Position numbers and translations under genes: made by a program | In this document: in pieces, positions 8,451 through 16,835 of the stretch | Layout of the letters: every line of letters begins with the position of its first letter | Numbering within the stretch: position 1 is the stretch's first letter | Origin: RGIG2041 sp045546315 | GTDB lineage: Bacteria > Bacillota > Clostridia > UBA1381 > UMGS1253 | NCBI GenBank assembly: GCA_045546315.1 | Contig: JAZQCN010000059.1 | Coordinates: forward strand, 62,001-126,000 | Length of the DNA stretch: 64,000 bases | Direction of reading: 5' to 3' | Notes under the pieces: model-generated | What the model saw: only the letters and a program-made list of their open reading frames with translations | Databases searched by the model: none | Told to the model about the DNA's origin: nothing

Positions 8451-9721
8451 TCCTCGAAACGGATGGTTGCACTCTTGGCATGCGCGGTTAAGCCTTCCTT
8501 TTCCGCAAAATATGCCACATCATTTGCCACGCGGCTGAGCGCATCTCTTGTATAGTAGGTATACTGTGTCTTTTTCACAAAATCATCCACCGACAACGGA
8601 CTGGAAAACTTCGCCGTACCGCTCGTCGGCAAGGTGTGGTTCGGTCCGGCGAAATAGTCGCCAAGCGCCTCCGGACAATTTTTGCCCATGAAAACCGAGC
8701 CTGCGTGACGAATGCTGTCGAGATAGTCAAACGGATTATCGACGCAAAGCTCCAAATGCTCCGGCGCAATATCGTTTGCAATCTCGATGGCACGCATCAA
8801 ATCGTCTGCCACAATGATTTTACCGTTGGTGTCAATCGATACTCTTGCAATCTCTGCACGCAAAAGCTGAGGAATCTGCACCTCGAGCTCTGCCTGCACA
8901 GCCTTTGCCAAATCCATCGAATCCGTCACAAGCACAGCACTTGCCATTTTATCATGTTCTGCCTGCGAAAGCAAGTCTGCCGCAATATGCTTCGGGTTTG
9001 CCGTTGCATCGGCTACAACCAAAATTTCACTCGGTCCGGCAATCATATCAATGGAAACTGCGCCGAATACCTGCTTTTTCGCTTCTGCAACATAGGCATT
9101 GCCCGGCCCGACAATCTTGTCCACCTTCGGTACGCTTTCCGTACCGTAAGCAAGCGCAGCAACCGCCTGCGCACCGCCAAGCTTAAAGATTTTATCTACC
9201 CCGGCAATCGATGCCGCTGCCAAAATGACCGGATTGATTTTACCGTCCTTGCCCGGTGGTGTAACCATAACCACCTCACGAACACCGGCAATCTTTGCAG
9301 GAATGGCGTCCATCAGTACCGTCGACGGATACGCCGCAGTACCGCCCGGCACATACAAGCCCGCACGGTCTACCGGGATAACCTTCTGCCCAATCACAAT
9401 ACCGTTTTCATCATTGATGATAAAGCTGGTACGCACCTGCTTTTCATGGAATTTGCGGATGTTTGCCGCAGCCTTCTCCAAAATCTCAATAAATTTCGGC
9501 TCAACCGCAGCGCGCGCCGCAACAATTTCCTCTTTTGTAACGGCAAGGCTGTCCAGCTTTGCCCCATCAAACTTTTCGCAGTAGGCAAAAAGCGCCTGAT
9601 CGCCGTTTGCGCGCACATCTTCTATAATTTCACCGACCGTCTTTTCTACGCCCGCACTTGAGGTCGAGCGAATAAAAATCTCACTGTGGTCAATTTGTCC
9701 GTATTCTAAAATGCGAATCAT
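8447..9721 (-). CDS. hisD: Histidinol dehydrogenase
   Basis: A 424-residue zinc- and NAD-dependent enzyme oxidising histidinol to histidine in two steps. Family signatures include VDRAGLYVPGGTAAYPS, DMIAGPSEILVVAD (zinc/NAD region), LLSQAEHDKMASAVLVT and GPNHTLPTSGTAKF. The length matches the family. It overlaps both hisG (4 bp) and hisC. Confidence 0.96.
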   Translation of the reverse strand: MIRILEYGQIDHSEIFIRSTSSAGVEKTVGEIIEDVRANGDQALFAYCEKFDGAKLDSLAVTKEEIVAARAAVEPKFIEILEKAAANIRKFHEKQVRTSFIINDENGIVIGQKVIPVDRAGLYVPGGTAAYPSTVLMDAIPAKIAGVREVVMVTPPGKDGKINPVILAAASIAGVDKIFKLGGAQAVAALAYGTESVPKVDKIVGPGNAYVAEAKKQVFGAVSIDMIAGPSEILVVADATANPKHIAADLLSQAEHDKMASAVLVTDSMDLAKAVQAELEVQIPQLLRAEIARVSIDTNGKIIVADDLMRAIEIANDIAPEHLELCVDNPFDYLDSIRHAGSVFMGKNCPEALGDYFAGPNHTLPTSGTAKFSSPLSVDDFVKKTQYTYYTRDALSRVANDVAYFAEKEGLTAHAKSATIRFEE

Positions 9722-10356
9722 TTTTCTGCCTCCACCTGTGCACTGAGGCTTGCCAAAATTTCCTGCATCAGCGCATTTTTAAATTTAAAGCTCGGCTTGT
9801 TTGCAATCAGTCTCGCGCTGATTGGCATAAAGCTTTCAAAAACCTCGAGGTTGTTTTCCTTTAAGGTCGAGCCCGTTTCCACGATATCGACAATCACATC
9901 GGAAAGGTCTAAAATCGGCGCAATCTCAATCGAGCCGTTTAAGTGAATGATATCAATATCGCGCCCCAGCGCGGCATAGTGTGCCTTTGCAATGTTGGTA
10001 AACTTCGTTGCAACGCGTAGCGTCTTTTCCGGATTATCGCGAAAGCCTTTTTTTGCCGCAACCGCCATACGACACTTGCCCAAATTCAAATCCAAAAGCT
10101 CATACACATCCGGCGTGTACTCTGCTAAAATATCCTTGCCGGCAACACCGATATCCGCCGCACCGCGTTCTACATAGATTGCAACATCAGATGGTTTTAC
10201 CCAAAAGTAGCGCACCTGCTTTTCTGCGTTTTCAAAAATCAGCTTGCGCCCCGGCTCGTGAATTTCCGGGCACTCAAAGCCCGCCTTTTCAAACATAGCA
10301 TATACCTTTTCGCCCAATCTGCCCTTCGGCAGTGCGACATTAAGCATTGTTTTCAA
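9718..10356 (-). CDS. hisG: ATP phosphoribosyltransferase, short catalytic form
   Basis: At 212 residues this is the short HisG, lacking the C-terminal regulatory domain and therefore needing HisZ. LNVALPKGRLGEK, DVAIYVERGAADIGVAGKD and the PRPP loop DIVETGSTLKENNL are visible. It catalyses the committed step, joining ATP and PRPP. The first codon used here is TTG 10356, preceded by GGAG at 4-bp spacing; ATG 10347 (three codons in) is the alternative. It overlaps hisZ by 17 bp. Confidence 0.94.
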   Translation of the reverse strand: MKTMLNVALPKGRLGEKVYAMFEKAGFECPEIHEPGRKLIFENAEKQVRYFWVKPSDVAIYVERGAADIGVAGKDILAEYTPDVYELLDLNLGKCRMAVAAKKGFRDNPEKTLRVATKFTNIAKAHYAALGRDIDIIHLNGSIEIAPILDLSDVIVDIVETGSTLKENNLEVFESFMPISARLIANKPSFKFKNALMQEILASLSAQVEAEK

Positions 10357-11458
10357 GAATCTCCAGTCCCTTCTCCTGCAGCTTTAAAAGCTGTTTGTAC
10401 TGCAGTTTTTCCGGTATTGCACCGGTTGCCAGCACGCGCTTGCCGCCGGCAGTCATCAGTCGTACCGCCGCGCTGACTGCTTCCGCGTCTGCGCCTGCAT
10501 CATATAAAATCACGGCATCTACATCATATTTCTTTTCTTCGCCCTGCAAACGCTCGAGCATATCCAGATATACCGCAAAGCCGATGGCGCGCGATTTTCT
10601 GCCCATCTTCTGCATCAGCTTGTCATATTCACCGCCGGACAAAATGCCAGTCGGGATCCCTTCGATAAAGCCACAGAACACGATGCCGTTATAATAGCTT
10701 TGATTATTGATTACGGAAAAATCCACATACACATTCTCTGCGCAGCCATTTGCCGCTAAAAACGCCGCCATACGCGCAAGCTGCTCAATTGCCGCGCTCA
10801 TTTTTTCGCTTACAGAAAGCGTTTTCAGCGCGGGCAAAACCTCTGTCAGCTTGCCGTAGGTTGAAGCGAGCGTCTTTAAAAGCGAGCCGTCCACGCCGGC
10901 AGCTGTGCAAATTTGGTCGATGCCGTGCAGATTCTTTTCGCCGATTTTCTCTAAAAGCGCCTTCTCTGTTTGCGCATCCGCGCCAAGTGCCGCAATCGCC
11001 TCAGACACAATGTCCATATGCGAAACATCCAAAATGTACGCCTCGGAAATACTTTTCAGGCTCTCGGCCGCAAGCATCACGGTTTCAAAAATGCAGTAAT
11101 CGTCAATTGCACCGATACACTCTAAGCCTACCTGCATAATTTCCTGAAAAGCATTGTTTTTCTTGGAAACACGGTATACATTTTCATTGTAGTATACCTT
11201 TTGCACACAGCCCGGCACATCTTTTCCGTTTTTAATAATCGAAAGCGTCACATCCGGCTTTAAGGCTAAAAGCTTGCCGTCCGTATCGGTAAAGGTGATG
11301 ATGTTGTCCGACACGAGGTAGTCTTTATTGCGCACATACAAATCATAGGCTTCGAATTTGCTCATTTTATACTGTGTATAACCGTACAGGCTGTAGAGCG
11401 CGCGCAAATCGAAAATCGCTTTTTCTTCATTTTTTAAAACATTGCGACTGAATTCCAT
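10340..11458 (-). CDS. hisZ: ATP phosphoribosyltransferase regulatory subunit
   Basis: A histidyl-tRNA-synthetase-like protein (372 residues from ATG 11458) that complexes with short HisG and confers histidine feedback control. ALKPDVTLSI, VYRVSKKNNAFQEIMQVGLECIG (motif-2 like) and ILSGGEYDKLMQKMG match the paralogue of class-II synthetases. It lacks an anticodon-binding domain. GTG 11470 is an alternative start; ATG 11458 was chosen because it lies 1 bp after the yerC stop, the same spacing seen at hisB/hisH. Confidence 0.92.
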   Translation of the reverse strand: MEFSRNVLKNEEKAIFDLRALYSLYGYTQYKMSKFEAYDLYVRNKDYLVSDNIITFTDTDGKLLALKPDVTLSIIKNGKDVPGCVQKVYYNENVYRVSKKNNAFQEIMQVGLECIGAIDDYCIFETVMLAAESLKSISEAYILDVSHMDIVSEAIAALGADAQTEKALLEKIGEKNLHGIDQICTAAGVDGSLLKTLASTYGKLTEVLPALKTLSVSEKMSAAIEQLARMAAFLAANGCAENVYVDFSVINNQSYYNGIVFCGFIEGIPTGILSGGEYDKLMQKMGRKSRAIGFAVYLDMLERLQGEEKKYDVDAVILYDAGADAEAVSAAVRLMTAGGKRVLATGAIPEKLQYKQLLKLQEKGLEILENNA

Positions 11459-11459
11459 C

Positions 11460-11756
11460 TTACTTTTCACCCTTTTCCTTTAAACGCTCCAGCGCAGTCT
11501 TATAGCCGTCGTTACCATAGAGCAGGCATTTGTTGACGCGGCTGATGGTCGCTGTGCTTGCGCCGGTCTTCTTGGAAATCTCCAGATAGCTGATGTTCTG
11601 GCTTAAAAGCTCGGCGACCTCCAAACGCTGCGAAATATCCTGAAGCTCCTTAATCGTGCAAATATCTTCAAAAAAATCGTAGCACTCGTCTAAATCCTTC
11701 AAATTCAAAATCACTTCAAACAGGCGGTCAACCGCCTCCGTATGCAGCTTTTTCAT
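11460..11756 (-). CDS. TrpR-like YerC/YecD-family repressor, likely histidine regulator
   Basis: A 98-residue TrpR-superfamily protein. The helix-turn-helix is SYLEISKKTGASTATISRVNKCL (~residues 57-79) after an N-terminal helical dimerisation part. The start at ATG 11756 follows TAAGGAG; a frame extending to 11783 has no SD. In Bacillota, a TrpR-like factor called HisR is known to control histidine genes. As first gene of the complete his operon, behind a palindrome-covered promoter, this protein is very likely that autoregulated repressor. That assignment is inference from context. Confidence 0.85.
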   Translation of the reverse strand: MKKLHTEAVDRLFEVILNLKDLDECYDFFEDICTIKELQDISQRLEVAELLSQNISYLEISKKTGASTATISRVNKCLLYGNDGYKTALERLKEKGEK

Positions 11757-11782
11757 TTCTGTACATCTCCTTAATTTTATCA

Positions 11783-11798
11783 TGGTAGTATTTTACCA
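11783..11798. promoter_or_regulatory. Palindrome over the -10 box of the his operon (candidate HisR-like operator)
   Basis: TGGTA and TACCA arms separated by 6 bp straddle the -10 hexamer (11790-11795) of the his promoter. A dimeric TrpR-like protein bound here would block RNA polymerase directly. Confidence 0.6.
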
Positions 11799-11818
11799 CG
11801 CTAAACTGTGAAAGTAAA
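11790..11818 (-). promoter_or_regulatory. Sigma-A promoter of the histidine operon
   Basis: On the minus strand, TTTACT (11813-11818) and TAAAAT (11790-11795) are 17 bp apart. The start site would be near 11783, giving a leader of about 27 nt with no room for a T-box or leader peptide. Confidence 0.8.
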
Positions 11819-11866
11819 GTCTTTTTTATATAAAGTACATTTTTTCGTGAGTTTATATAAAAAACA

Positions 11867-11892
11867 GACCGAAAACCCGGCGGGTTTCGGTC
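11867..11892 (-). terminator. Terminator of the amino-sugar operon
   Basis: GACCGAAAACCC / GGTTTCGGTC hairpin, followed on the minus strand by a T-rich run (TGTTTTTTAT), 22 bp after the GH20 stop codon. Confidence 0.8.
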
Positions 11893-11913
11893 CTTTTTAT
11901 TCTTTTTTGCAAA

Positions 11914-13797
11914 TCAATATCCTATTCTGCCCAGATTGCTTGCAGAGCAGAGCTTCAAATACTCTAAATTCTGTTTTATTTTTCCTGTACCGGAGTAGCT
12001 GAGTCTTTCCTCTTCCAGCTCCTCAATACAGTCAATTCTTCCCGCAAGATAATCACCTACGCGCATAATCGCAGTATCGATTCTTGCCGCAACACCGCCG
12101 TGGCGTATATCAATCACTTCCCAGCCAATCGGCTTGTACTCGTCAAAGTAATGCGCACGGTGCGCCTTGCGGAGTACATGGGCATCCTCCAAAAGTGTCG
12201 GCAGGGTTTCGTCACGCAGCTTTGCAAGTGCTTCTTTGTCACCCGCCTGATATGCCGCATACAGCTTTTGACCGATGTTTGCCTTGACCTTCAGCACCTT
12301 ACAAAGTGCGGCATAGTATTCAAACATCAATTTGAAATCCGGGAACTGTACAGCGCTTTCTTCAAACTGCTTTTGCAGCTTATCGTAGTGCGGATAATAA
12401 TCATAATCGCCCAAATCCGCATCCATGAGTCCCAAAAGCACATCCGGCCACATAATCGCACGCGACACGGAGATGTTTTCTGTGTTTTCATCCGTCACCC
12501 CCGGCACGGAATCAAGTGCATCAATTGCAATTAAAGCATCCCAGGAAAGCTTTGTGCTCGCCGCCAAGCGCTCTGCAACCAAACTGCGCGGCGCGTCGTC
12601 ACCATAGACAAGCTCCGCCGTCATCTGCAGGCTGGGCAGCACGGCAAAGGTACTGCTTTCTCTGCCGTCATCTCCCCAGAGGCAGGAAAAAACCTCACGC
12701 ACACCCTTTTGCTTGCATACCTGCATACCGACTTTGGTTGTAATTTCGGATTTTGTATAATGTGCACCGAATGTGCGCACATTTCTCGAGCAGCACGCCC
12801 AAATCACTCTGTCGGTCAGATACTGCGTCTTTTCTATCATCGCACCGAAAAACGCCGGATCGGTTGTGTAATAGTCCCAATAAATCAATGACATATTGTC
12901 CGGAACGCTTGCTCGATCCGCCTCATCAAAAACGATGTCGAGCCGTCTATACGGATCATGCGGATTTTTCAGCTTTGCCCGGAAAGGCATATCGCCCCAC
13001 ATCATGGGTTGCATACCATGCTTTTTAAGCAGCTGCGTTACCTTTTTCAGATGTGTCTTCATGATTTCAGCGGACGGACAATACCCATGCTTGCCAAAAT
13101 ATTTTCCCAAACCAAGATCAAACGCTTCGTCTAATCCAATATGAATCCGCTTGGTACGATATGCCTTTTTCATCGTTAAAATCATTTTTTCAATCAAGGC
13201 ATATGTTTTTTCCTCGCCGACCAGCATAACGGTTTTTGTGTCTGCAATATCCTGATAGGCTACCTTTTTCAAAAGCTCCGGCAAATGTCCGAGTGTCTGG
13301 ATGCAAGGAATCATTTCTATACCGAGATTATACGCATAATCATCGATTTCCTGCAGCTCTTTAAGTGTATAGCGCGTACGCATATAGCCAAAGTACGGCT
13401 CGCCCTCGATTTCATAGGTATCCTCGCAATAGAGCATCGACATGTTATAGCCCATACCCGCCAGCATTAAAAGCATCTTTTTCACGCTTTGAACCGACAT
13501 CTGCGAGTTTGCCTGAGCGCCGTCAAACATCGTACCAAGTGTATCAAAAGAGCAGGTTTCCTCATGCGAAAAACGCTCCTCTTTTGCATTCGGCTTTAAA
13601 AGCACGAGCGCACGAAACAGCTGGTACGGCTTTGCAACCGTAATTTTCGCTGTTTTTCCGCTCTTTTCAATTTTAATTTTGTCTCCGCCGATGCTTGCCT
13701 CAACGACTGCGTCATATGCATCAAAATTATGAAATGCCGAAAATTCTTCTAAACCCTTACCATATTGCGGCGCAAAGCCGTTCAAAATAATTTTCAT
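11914..13797 (-). CDS. Family 20 glycoside hydrolase (exo-beta-N-acetylhexosaminidase), intracellular type
   Basis: A 627-residue protein from ATG 13797 (GGAGATATAAA upstream); a longer frame would run into nagA. The catalytic Asp-Glu pair of GH20 is visible in IHIGLDEAFDLG around residue 225, preceded by a barrel with EMIPCIQTLGHLPELL. No signal peptide is seen, so it probably trims imported GlcNAc- or GalNAc-containing oligosaccharides in the cytoplasm. It resembles the intracellular GH20C-type enzymes, whose size is similar. The stop-start gap to nagA is 1 bp. Its products would be N-acetylhexosamines for the NagA and deaminase-like proteins encoded upstream. Confidence 0.82.
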   Translation of the reverse strand: MKIILNGFAPQYGKGLEEFSAFHNFDAYDAVVEASIGGDKIKIEKSGKTAKITVAKPYQLFRALVLLKPNAKEERFSHEETCSFDTLGTMFDGAQANSQMSVQSVKKMLLMLAGMGYNMSMLYCEDTYEIEGEPYFGYMRTRYTLKELQEIDDYAYNLGIEMIPCIQTLGHLPELLKKVAYQDIADTKTVMLVGEEKTYALIEKMILTMKKAYRTKRIHIGLDEAFDLGLGKYFGKHGYCPSAEIMKTHLKKVTQLLKKHGMQPMMWGDMPFRAKLKNPHDPYRRLDIVFDEADRASVPDNMSLIYWDYYTTDPAFFGAMIEKTQYLTDRVIWACCSRNVRTFGAHYTKSEITTKVGMQVCKQKGVREVFSCLWGDDGRESSTFAVLPSLQMTAELVYGDDAPRSLVAERLAASTKLSWDALIAIDALDSVPGVTDENTENISVSRAIMWPDVLLGLMDADLGDYDYYPHYDKLQKQFEESAVQFPDFKLMFEYYAALCKVLKVKANIGQKLYAAYQAGDKEALAKLRDETLPTLLEDAHVLRKAHRAHYFDEYKPIGWEVIDIRHGGVAARIDTAIMRVGDYLAGRIDCIEELEEERLSYSGTGKIKQNLEYLKLCSASNLGRIGY

Positions 13798-13798
13798 T

Positions 13799-14965
13799 TT
13801 ATATCTCCTTACACAGCATAGTCTTTTGGATATTGAAATCCGCATCCCAAAACGCAAGGTCTGCATCCTTGCCAGCCTCCAGGCTGCCTTTACACTTGTC
13901 CAGTCCGATAATGCGCGCCGGTGTAAGCGAAAGCATTTTCACCGCCGTCGGTAAATCTACATCACACTTTTTGTGTGCCCAGCGAAGCATAATATCCCCC
14001 GTAGCGATACTGCCTGCAAAAAAGCTTCTGTCCGGCAGCTTTGCGACGCCATCCTCGATGATAACGCGGTTTTCCGGAAGCTTCGCCCCAAGGAAGCTTT
14101 CCGTTACATTCGTGCCTGCCGCACGCATTGCATCCGAAGTCAAATTGATTTTATCCGCACCCTTAACCTTAAGCGCCAACAAAAGCACCTCTTTTGCTAA
14201 ATGACAGCCGTCGGCAATCAACTCAATGTCCATATCCTCTAAAAGATACGCCGCCTCCCGCACACCGGCATACAAAACCTGATTGATTTTTCGCACGGTC
14301 GGTGTATTCGAATACAAATGAGTAAAATGGCTAAAGCCCATTGCGTGTGCCTTTTCCACATCTGCATAAATCGCATCGCTGTGTCCGACGGACAAAACAA
14401 TACCACGCTTTTTAAATTCACTTGCAAGGTACTCAATGCCCGGAAGCTCCGGCGCCGCAGTGCACATTTTAACAATATCCCCACCGCGCTCCAGAAGTTC
14501 GTCTATCTCTGCTTTTTCCGGATTGCGAACATAGGCGGGATTTTGCGCACCCTTCTGCTCCATAGAAATATATGGTCCTTCCAAATGCAGACCGGCATAG
14601 TGCACACTGCCCTTATCCTTTAACTTACGGTACATATCAAAAAGCGCATACATTTGCTCCGGTGGACAAGCCACCGCCGTTGGCAGAAGCGTTGTTGTAC
14701 CATGTGCGCGATGCGCCGCGGCAATACCGTCAAACGCTTCCTCTGTTGCATCCATAAAGTCATAGCCGCCGCCACCGTGCAGATGAATTTCCACAAAGCC
14801 CGGTGTTACAAATGCACCGTTTGCGTCTATCGCTTTCGCTTCCGCCGGGATTTCGCCCGTATAGCCGACATCTTTGATTTTACCGTCCTGCACAACAAGC
14901 GCGCCTTCGATGACTCTCTCCGGCGTAACCAGCTTTGCATTTTTAATAAATGTCATATCCTTCAC
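13799..14965 (-). CDS. nagA: N-acetylglucosamine-6-phosphate deacetylase
   Basis: A 388-residue amidohydrolase-superfamily enzyme removing acetate from GlcNAc-6-P. Motifs are VEIHLHGGGGYDFMDA (metal site, ~residue 58), LHLEGPYIS (metal-binding Glu), SVGHSDA, FTHLYSNTP and the catalytic Asp in NLTSDAMRAAG (~275). Length matches NagA. It lies between the deaminase-like gene (1-bp gap) and the GH20 gene, an arrangement that funnels amino sugars to fructose-6-phosphate. Confidence 0.94.
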   Translation of the reverse strand: MKDMTFIKNAKLVTPERVIEGALVVQDGKIKDVGYTGEIPAEAKAIDANGAFVTPGFVEIHLHGGGGYDFMDATEEAFDGIAAAHRAHGTTTLLPTAVACPPEQMYALFDMYRKLKDKGSVHYAGLHLEGPYISMEQKGAQNPAYVRNPEKAEIDELLERGGDIVKMCTAAPELPGIEYLASEFKKRGIVLSVGHSDAIYADVEKAHAMGFSHFTHLYSNTPTVRKINQVLYAGVREAAYLLEDMDIELIADGCHLAKEVLLLALKVKGADKINLTSDAMRAAGTNVTESFLGAKLPENRVIIEDGVAKLPDRSFFAGSIATGDIMLRWAHKKCDVDLPTAVKMLSLTPARIIGLDKCKGSLEAGKDADLAFWDADFNIQKTMLCKEI

Positions 14966-14966
14966 C

Positions 14967-15815
14967 TTACTTGTTGTAAATACGAATTTCCGGCACCGGG
15001 GACTGCAGCGCTACACCAGCGGCGTAGAGCTTTGCATCCGGATGGTTCTGGAACAGCGAGCACGGCACCTTCGCCGTAATATCGCCGTGCAGCACCTTGC
15101 GCAGTGCGCCTGCATTCCAGTCGCGCGGCATGCACATACGCACCTTCTTTGCCATAAACATTTCCTTCATACCAACCGTGATGCAGTATTCCGGAATACC
15201 GTCCAAATCACCGCTGCAGTTCATGAAGCAGTTGATGGTTTTGGTTTCCCTCGAAATCTTAAGCACGCGTGTCGGGCGGTTGACAAATTCCTCATTGTCC
15301 ACCGGTTCGCCCGGTTCCGGCGGCTCGTTGAATGCAAAGTGACCGTTGATGCCGATACCACCCCAAGCCATATCCAGCTTGCCGTACTTTTCAATCAGCT
15401 CCAGAACAAGCCCTTCGTTACCCGGCTCCGGGAAAATTCTGTTTTCCGGCAGCACATTGAGTTCATCGTCAATCTTGCTGTAGAAAATGCGGTTCATACC
15501 GCCGCGGAAGGACAGCGGATCACTTTCATCGATGTATTCGTGGTCATTTTTGAGATACTCGTCCATATTGATAAAGCAGCAGTTCTTCAGACTGATGCGA
15601 TACTTATTTACCAAGTACACCAATCTGCTGTACGGGCCAATCGGACCATACGGCACAACCATCAGTGTCGGCTCACCCTTGCGGTTGTTTTCTGCGATAC
15701 ATTCCACAACCTCAATTGCCATCTTCCAATACAAATCGTGCTCCGTTTCACAAACATCCAATACAATGTTGGAGCCCTTGCCGAGTTCTTCGGCAGGAAT
15801 TCTGTTGATATCCAT
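14967..15815 (-). CDS. Glucosamine-6-phosphate deaminase/isomerase-family protein (NagB-like)
   Basis: A 282-residue NagB/RpiA/SOL-fold protein. FINMDEYL matches the active-site NMDEY segment of NagB and GGIGINGHFAFNEPPEP the catalytic loop. The His and Glu of the NagB triad are kept, but the Asp (D141 in E. coli) is Asn here. The N terminus and the DPLSFRGGMNRIF region differ from canonical NagB, so this is a divergent subfamily. As the first gene of the operon with nagA and a GH20 enzyme, it probably deaminates an amino-sugar phosphate, but activity on GlcN-6-P is unproven. Confidence 0.78.
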   Translation of the reverse strand: MDINRIPAEELGKGSNIVLDVCETEHDLYWKMAIEVVECIAENNRKGEPTLMVVPYGPIGPYSRLVYLVNKYRISLKNCCFINMDEYLKNDHEYIDESDPLSFRGGMNRIFYSKIDDELNVLPENRIFPEPGNEGLVLELIEKYGKLDMAWGGIGINGHFAFNEPPEPGEPVDNEEFVNRPTRVLKISRETKTINCFMNCSGDLDGIPEYCITVGMKEMFMAKKVRMCMPRDWNAGALRKVLHGDITAKVPCSLFQNHPDAKLYAAGVALQSPVPEIRIYNK

Positions 15816-15851
15816 TTTTTATCATCCTTTCAAAATTTTATTTCTGTTTTC

Positions 15852-15857
15852 ATTATA
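15852..15857 (-). promoter_or_regulatory. -10 box of the amino-sugar operon
   Basis: A perfect minus-strand TATAAT lies ~37 bp before the deaminase-like start. The matching -35 position holds only TAGAAT (15875-15880), a weak box typical of activator-dependent promoters, which would suit control by the divergent AraC protein. Confidence 0.6.
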
Positions 15858-15921
15858 ACAAGCCTGCAAAACACATTCTACATCAATGCTGTCGTTTTTT
15901 AGCACAATTCTGCTAAACCAT

Positions 15922-15950
15922 TTGACATGCTTGTTTGTAAAAGCTATAAT
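15922..15950 (+). promoter_or_regulatory. Sigma-A promoter of the second araC-type gene
   Basis: TTGACA (15922-15927), a 17-bp spacer and TATAAT (15945-15950) lie directly upstream of an AAAGGATGTGAG ribosome site. Confidence 0.85.
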
Positions 15951-15973
15951 GAAACTGGAAAGGATGTGAGCAA

Positions 15974-16795
15974 ATGCGCTACAGTACAGAGTATGTTTCC
16001 GACGATTATCTGCACATGAATTCCTGCTATGTGCAATACTTGTATGACCATGACACAGGCTCTTTGCGTCCAAACGGGCGCAGCGACTATTTGCTTTTGT
16101 ATATCGCCGAAGGCAAGTGCTACGCTACTGTAAATCAAAAGCAGTTGTGCATTGAAGCCGGAAATCTTGTTTTATTCCGCCCCGGCGAGCCACAGGCGTA
16201 CAGCTTCAAAAAAGCCGACCGCTCCGTTTTATGCTCCATTCATTTTACCGGCACAGGCTGTGATGCTCTTTTAAGAGAAATTGATATGCAAAACAAGAAT
16301 ATAATATTTGTTGGAAGCTCTAAAAAAATTCTCTCCGTTTTCGAAAAAACCACAAGAGAATTTACACTGAAAACGCCGGAGTATCAGAGCTTTTGCGACG
16401 CCTATCTCTTTGAGCTTTTTGCCAGCATCAAGCGCCAGCTTGCCTATAAAAACAATCCGACCTACATTAAAAATAACGCCTTGGTTGATGCGGTTTGCCG
16501 TTTGATGTACGATGAATATGCCCAAAGTGTGCCGCTAAAGCGCTACGCAGATTTTTGCCACCTGAGTGTAAGCCGCTTTGCACATATGTTCAAAAGCTGC
16601 ACCGGCTCCTCGCCGCTTGAATATATAATGCGCATCCGCATTGAAAAGGCAATGCATTTTTTAGTCTATACCGACCTTTCAATCACAGAAATTGCCGACC
16701 TCACCGGCTTTTCCTCGCAAAATTATTTCGGGCGCATTTTCAAACGCTTTACCGGCACTTCTCCCAAAAGATTTGCCGCCGAAAACAGAACATAA
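15974..16795 (+). CDS. AraC-family transcriptional regulator (divergent from amino-sugar operon)
   Basis: A 273-residue regulator with an N-terminal cupin sugar-sensing domain (YLLLYIAEGKCYATV, GNLVLFRPGEPQAYSF) and a C-terminal double helix-turn-helix including LKRYADFCHLSVSRFAHMFK and ITEIADLTGFSSQNYFGRIF. It is divergent from the GH20/nagA operon with a 158-bp gap, so it most likely activates that operon in response to an amino sugar. It has a strong promoter of its own and is closed off by a hairpin shared with rhaA. Confidence 0.87.
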   Translation: MRYSTEYVSDDYLHMNSCYVQYLYDHDTGSLRPNGRSDYLLLYIAEGKCYATVNQKQLCIEAGNLVLFRPGEPQAYSFKKADRSVLCSIHFTGTGCDALLREIDMQNKNIIFVGSSKKILSVFEKTTREFTLKTPEYQSFCDAYLFELFASIKRQLAYKNNPTYIKNNALVDAVCRLMYDEYAQSVPLKRYADFCHLSVSRFAHMFKSCTGSSPLEYIMRIRIEKAMHFLVYTDLSITEIADLTGFSSQNYFGRIFKRFTGTSPKRFAAENRT

Positions 16796-16835
16796 AAAAG
16801 GCGCCTCTCTGCATTTTGCAGAGAAGCGTTTTTAT
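16795..16835. terminator. Bidirectional terminator between araC-type gene and rhaA
   Basis: A stem of about 12 bp (GCGCCTCTCTGCA / TGCAGAGAAGCG, one mismatch on this strand) has a short T loop and is flanked by A6 and T5 runs, so it can stop transcription from both convergent genes. Confidence 0.8.

Noticed and set aside
8636..9661. 341-codon plus-strand frame opposite hisD
   Set aside because: Antisense to an unmistakable histidinol dehydrogenase; Cys/His/Arg-rich composition typical of shadow frames.
11760..11900. T-box or leader-peptide control of the histidine operon
   Set aside because: The leader is only ~27 nt from the predicted start site, with no His-codon run, specifier loop or antiterminator.
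14874..15902. 342-codon plus-strand frame opposite the NagB-like gene
   Set aside because: Antisense to a conserved enzyme, crosses its promoter, and lacks an SD or recognisable domain.
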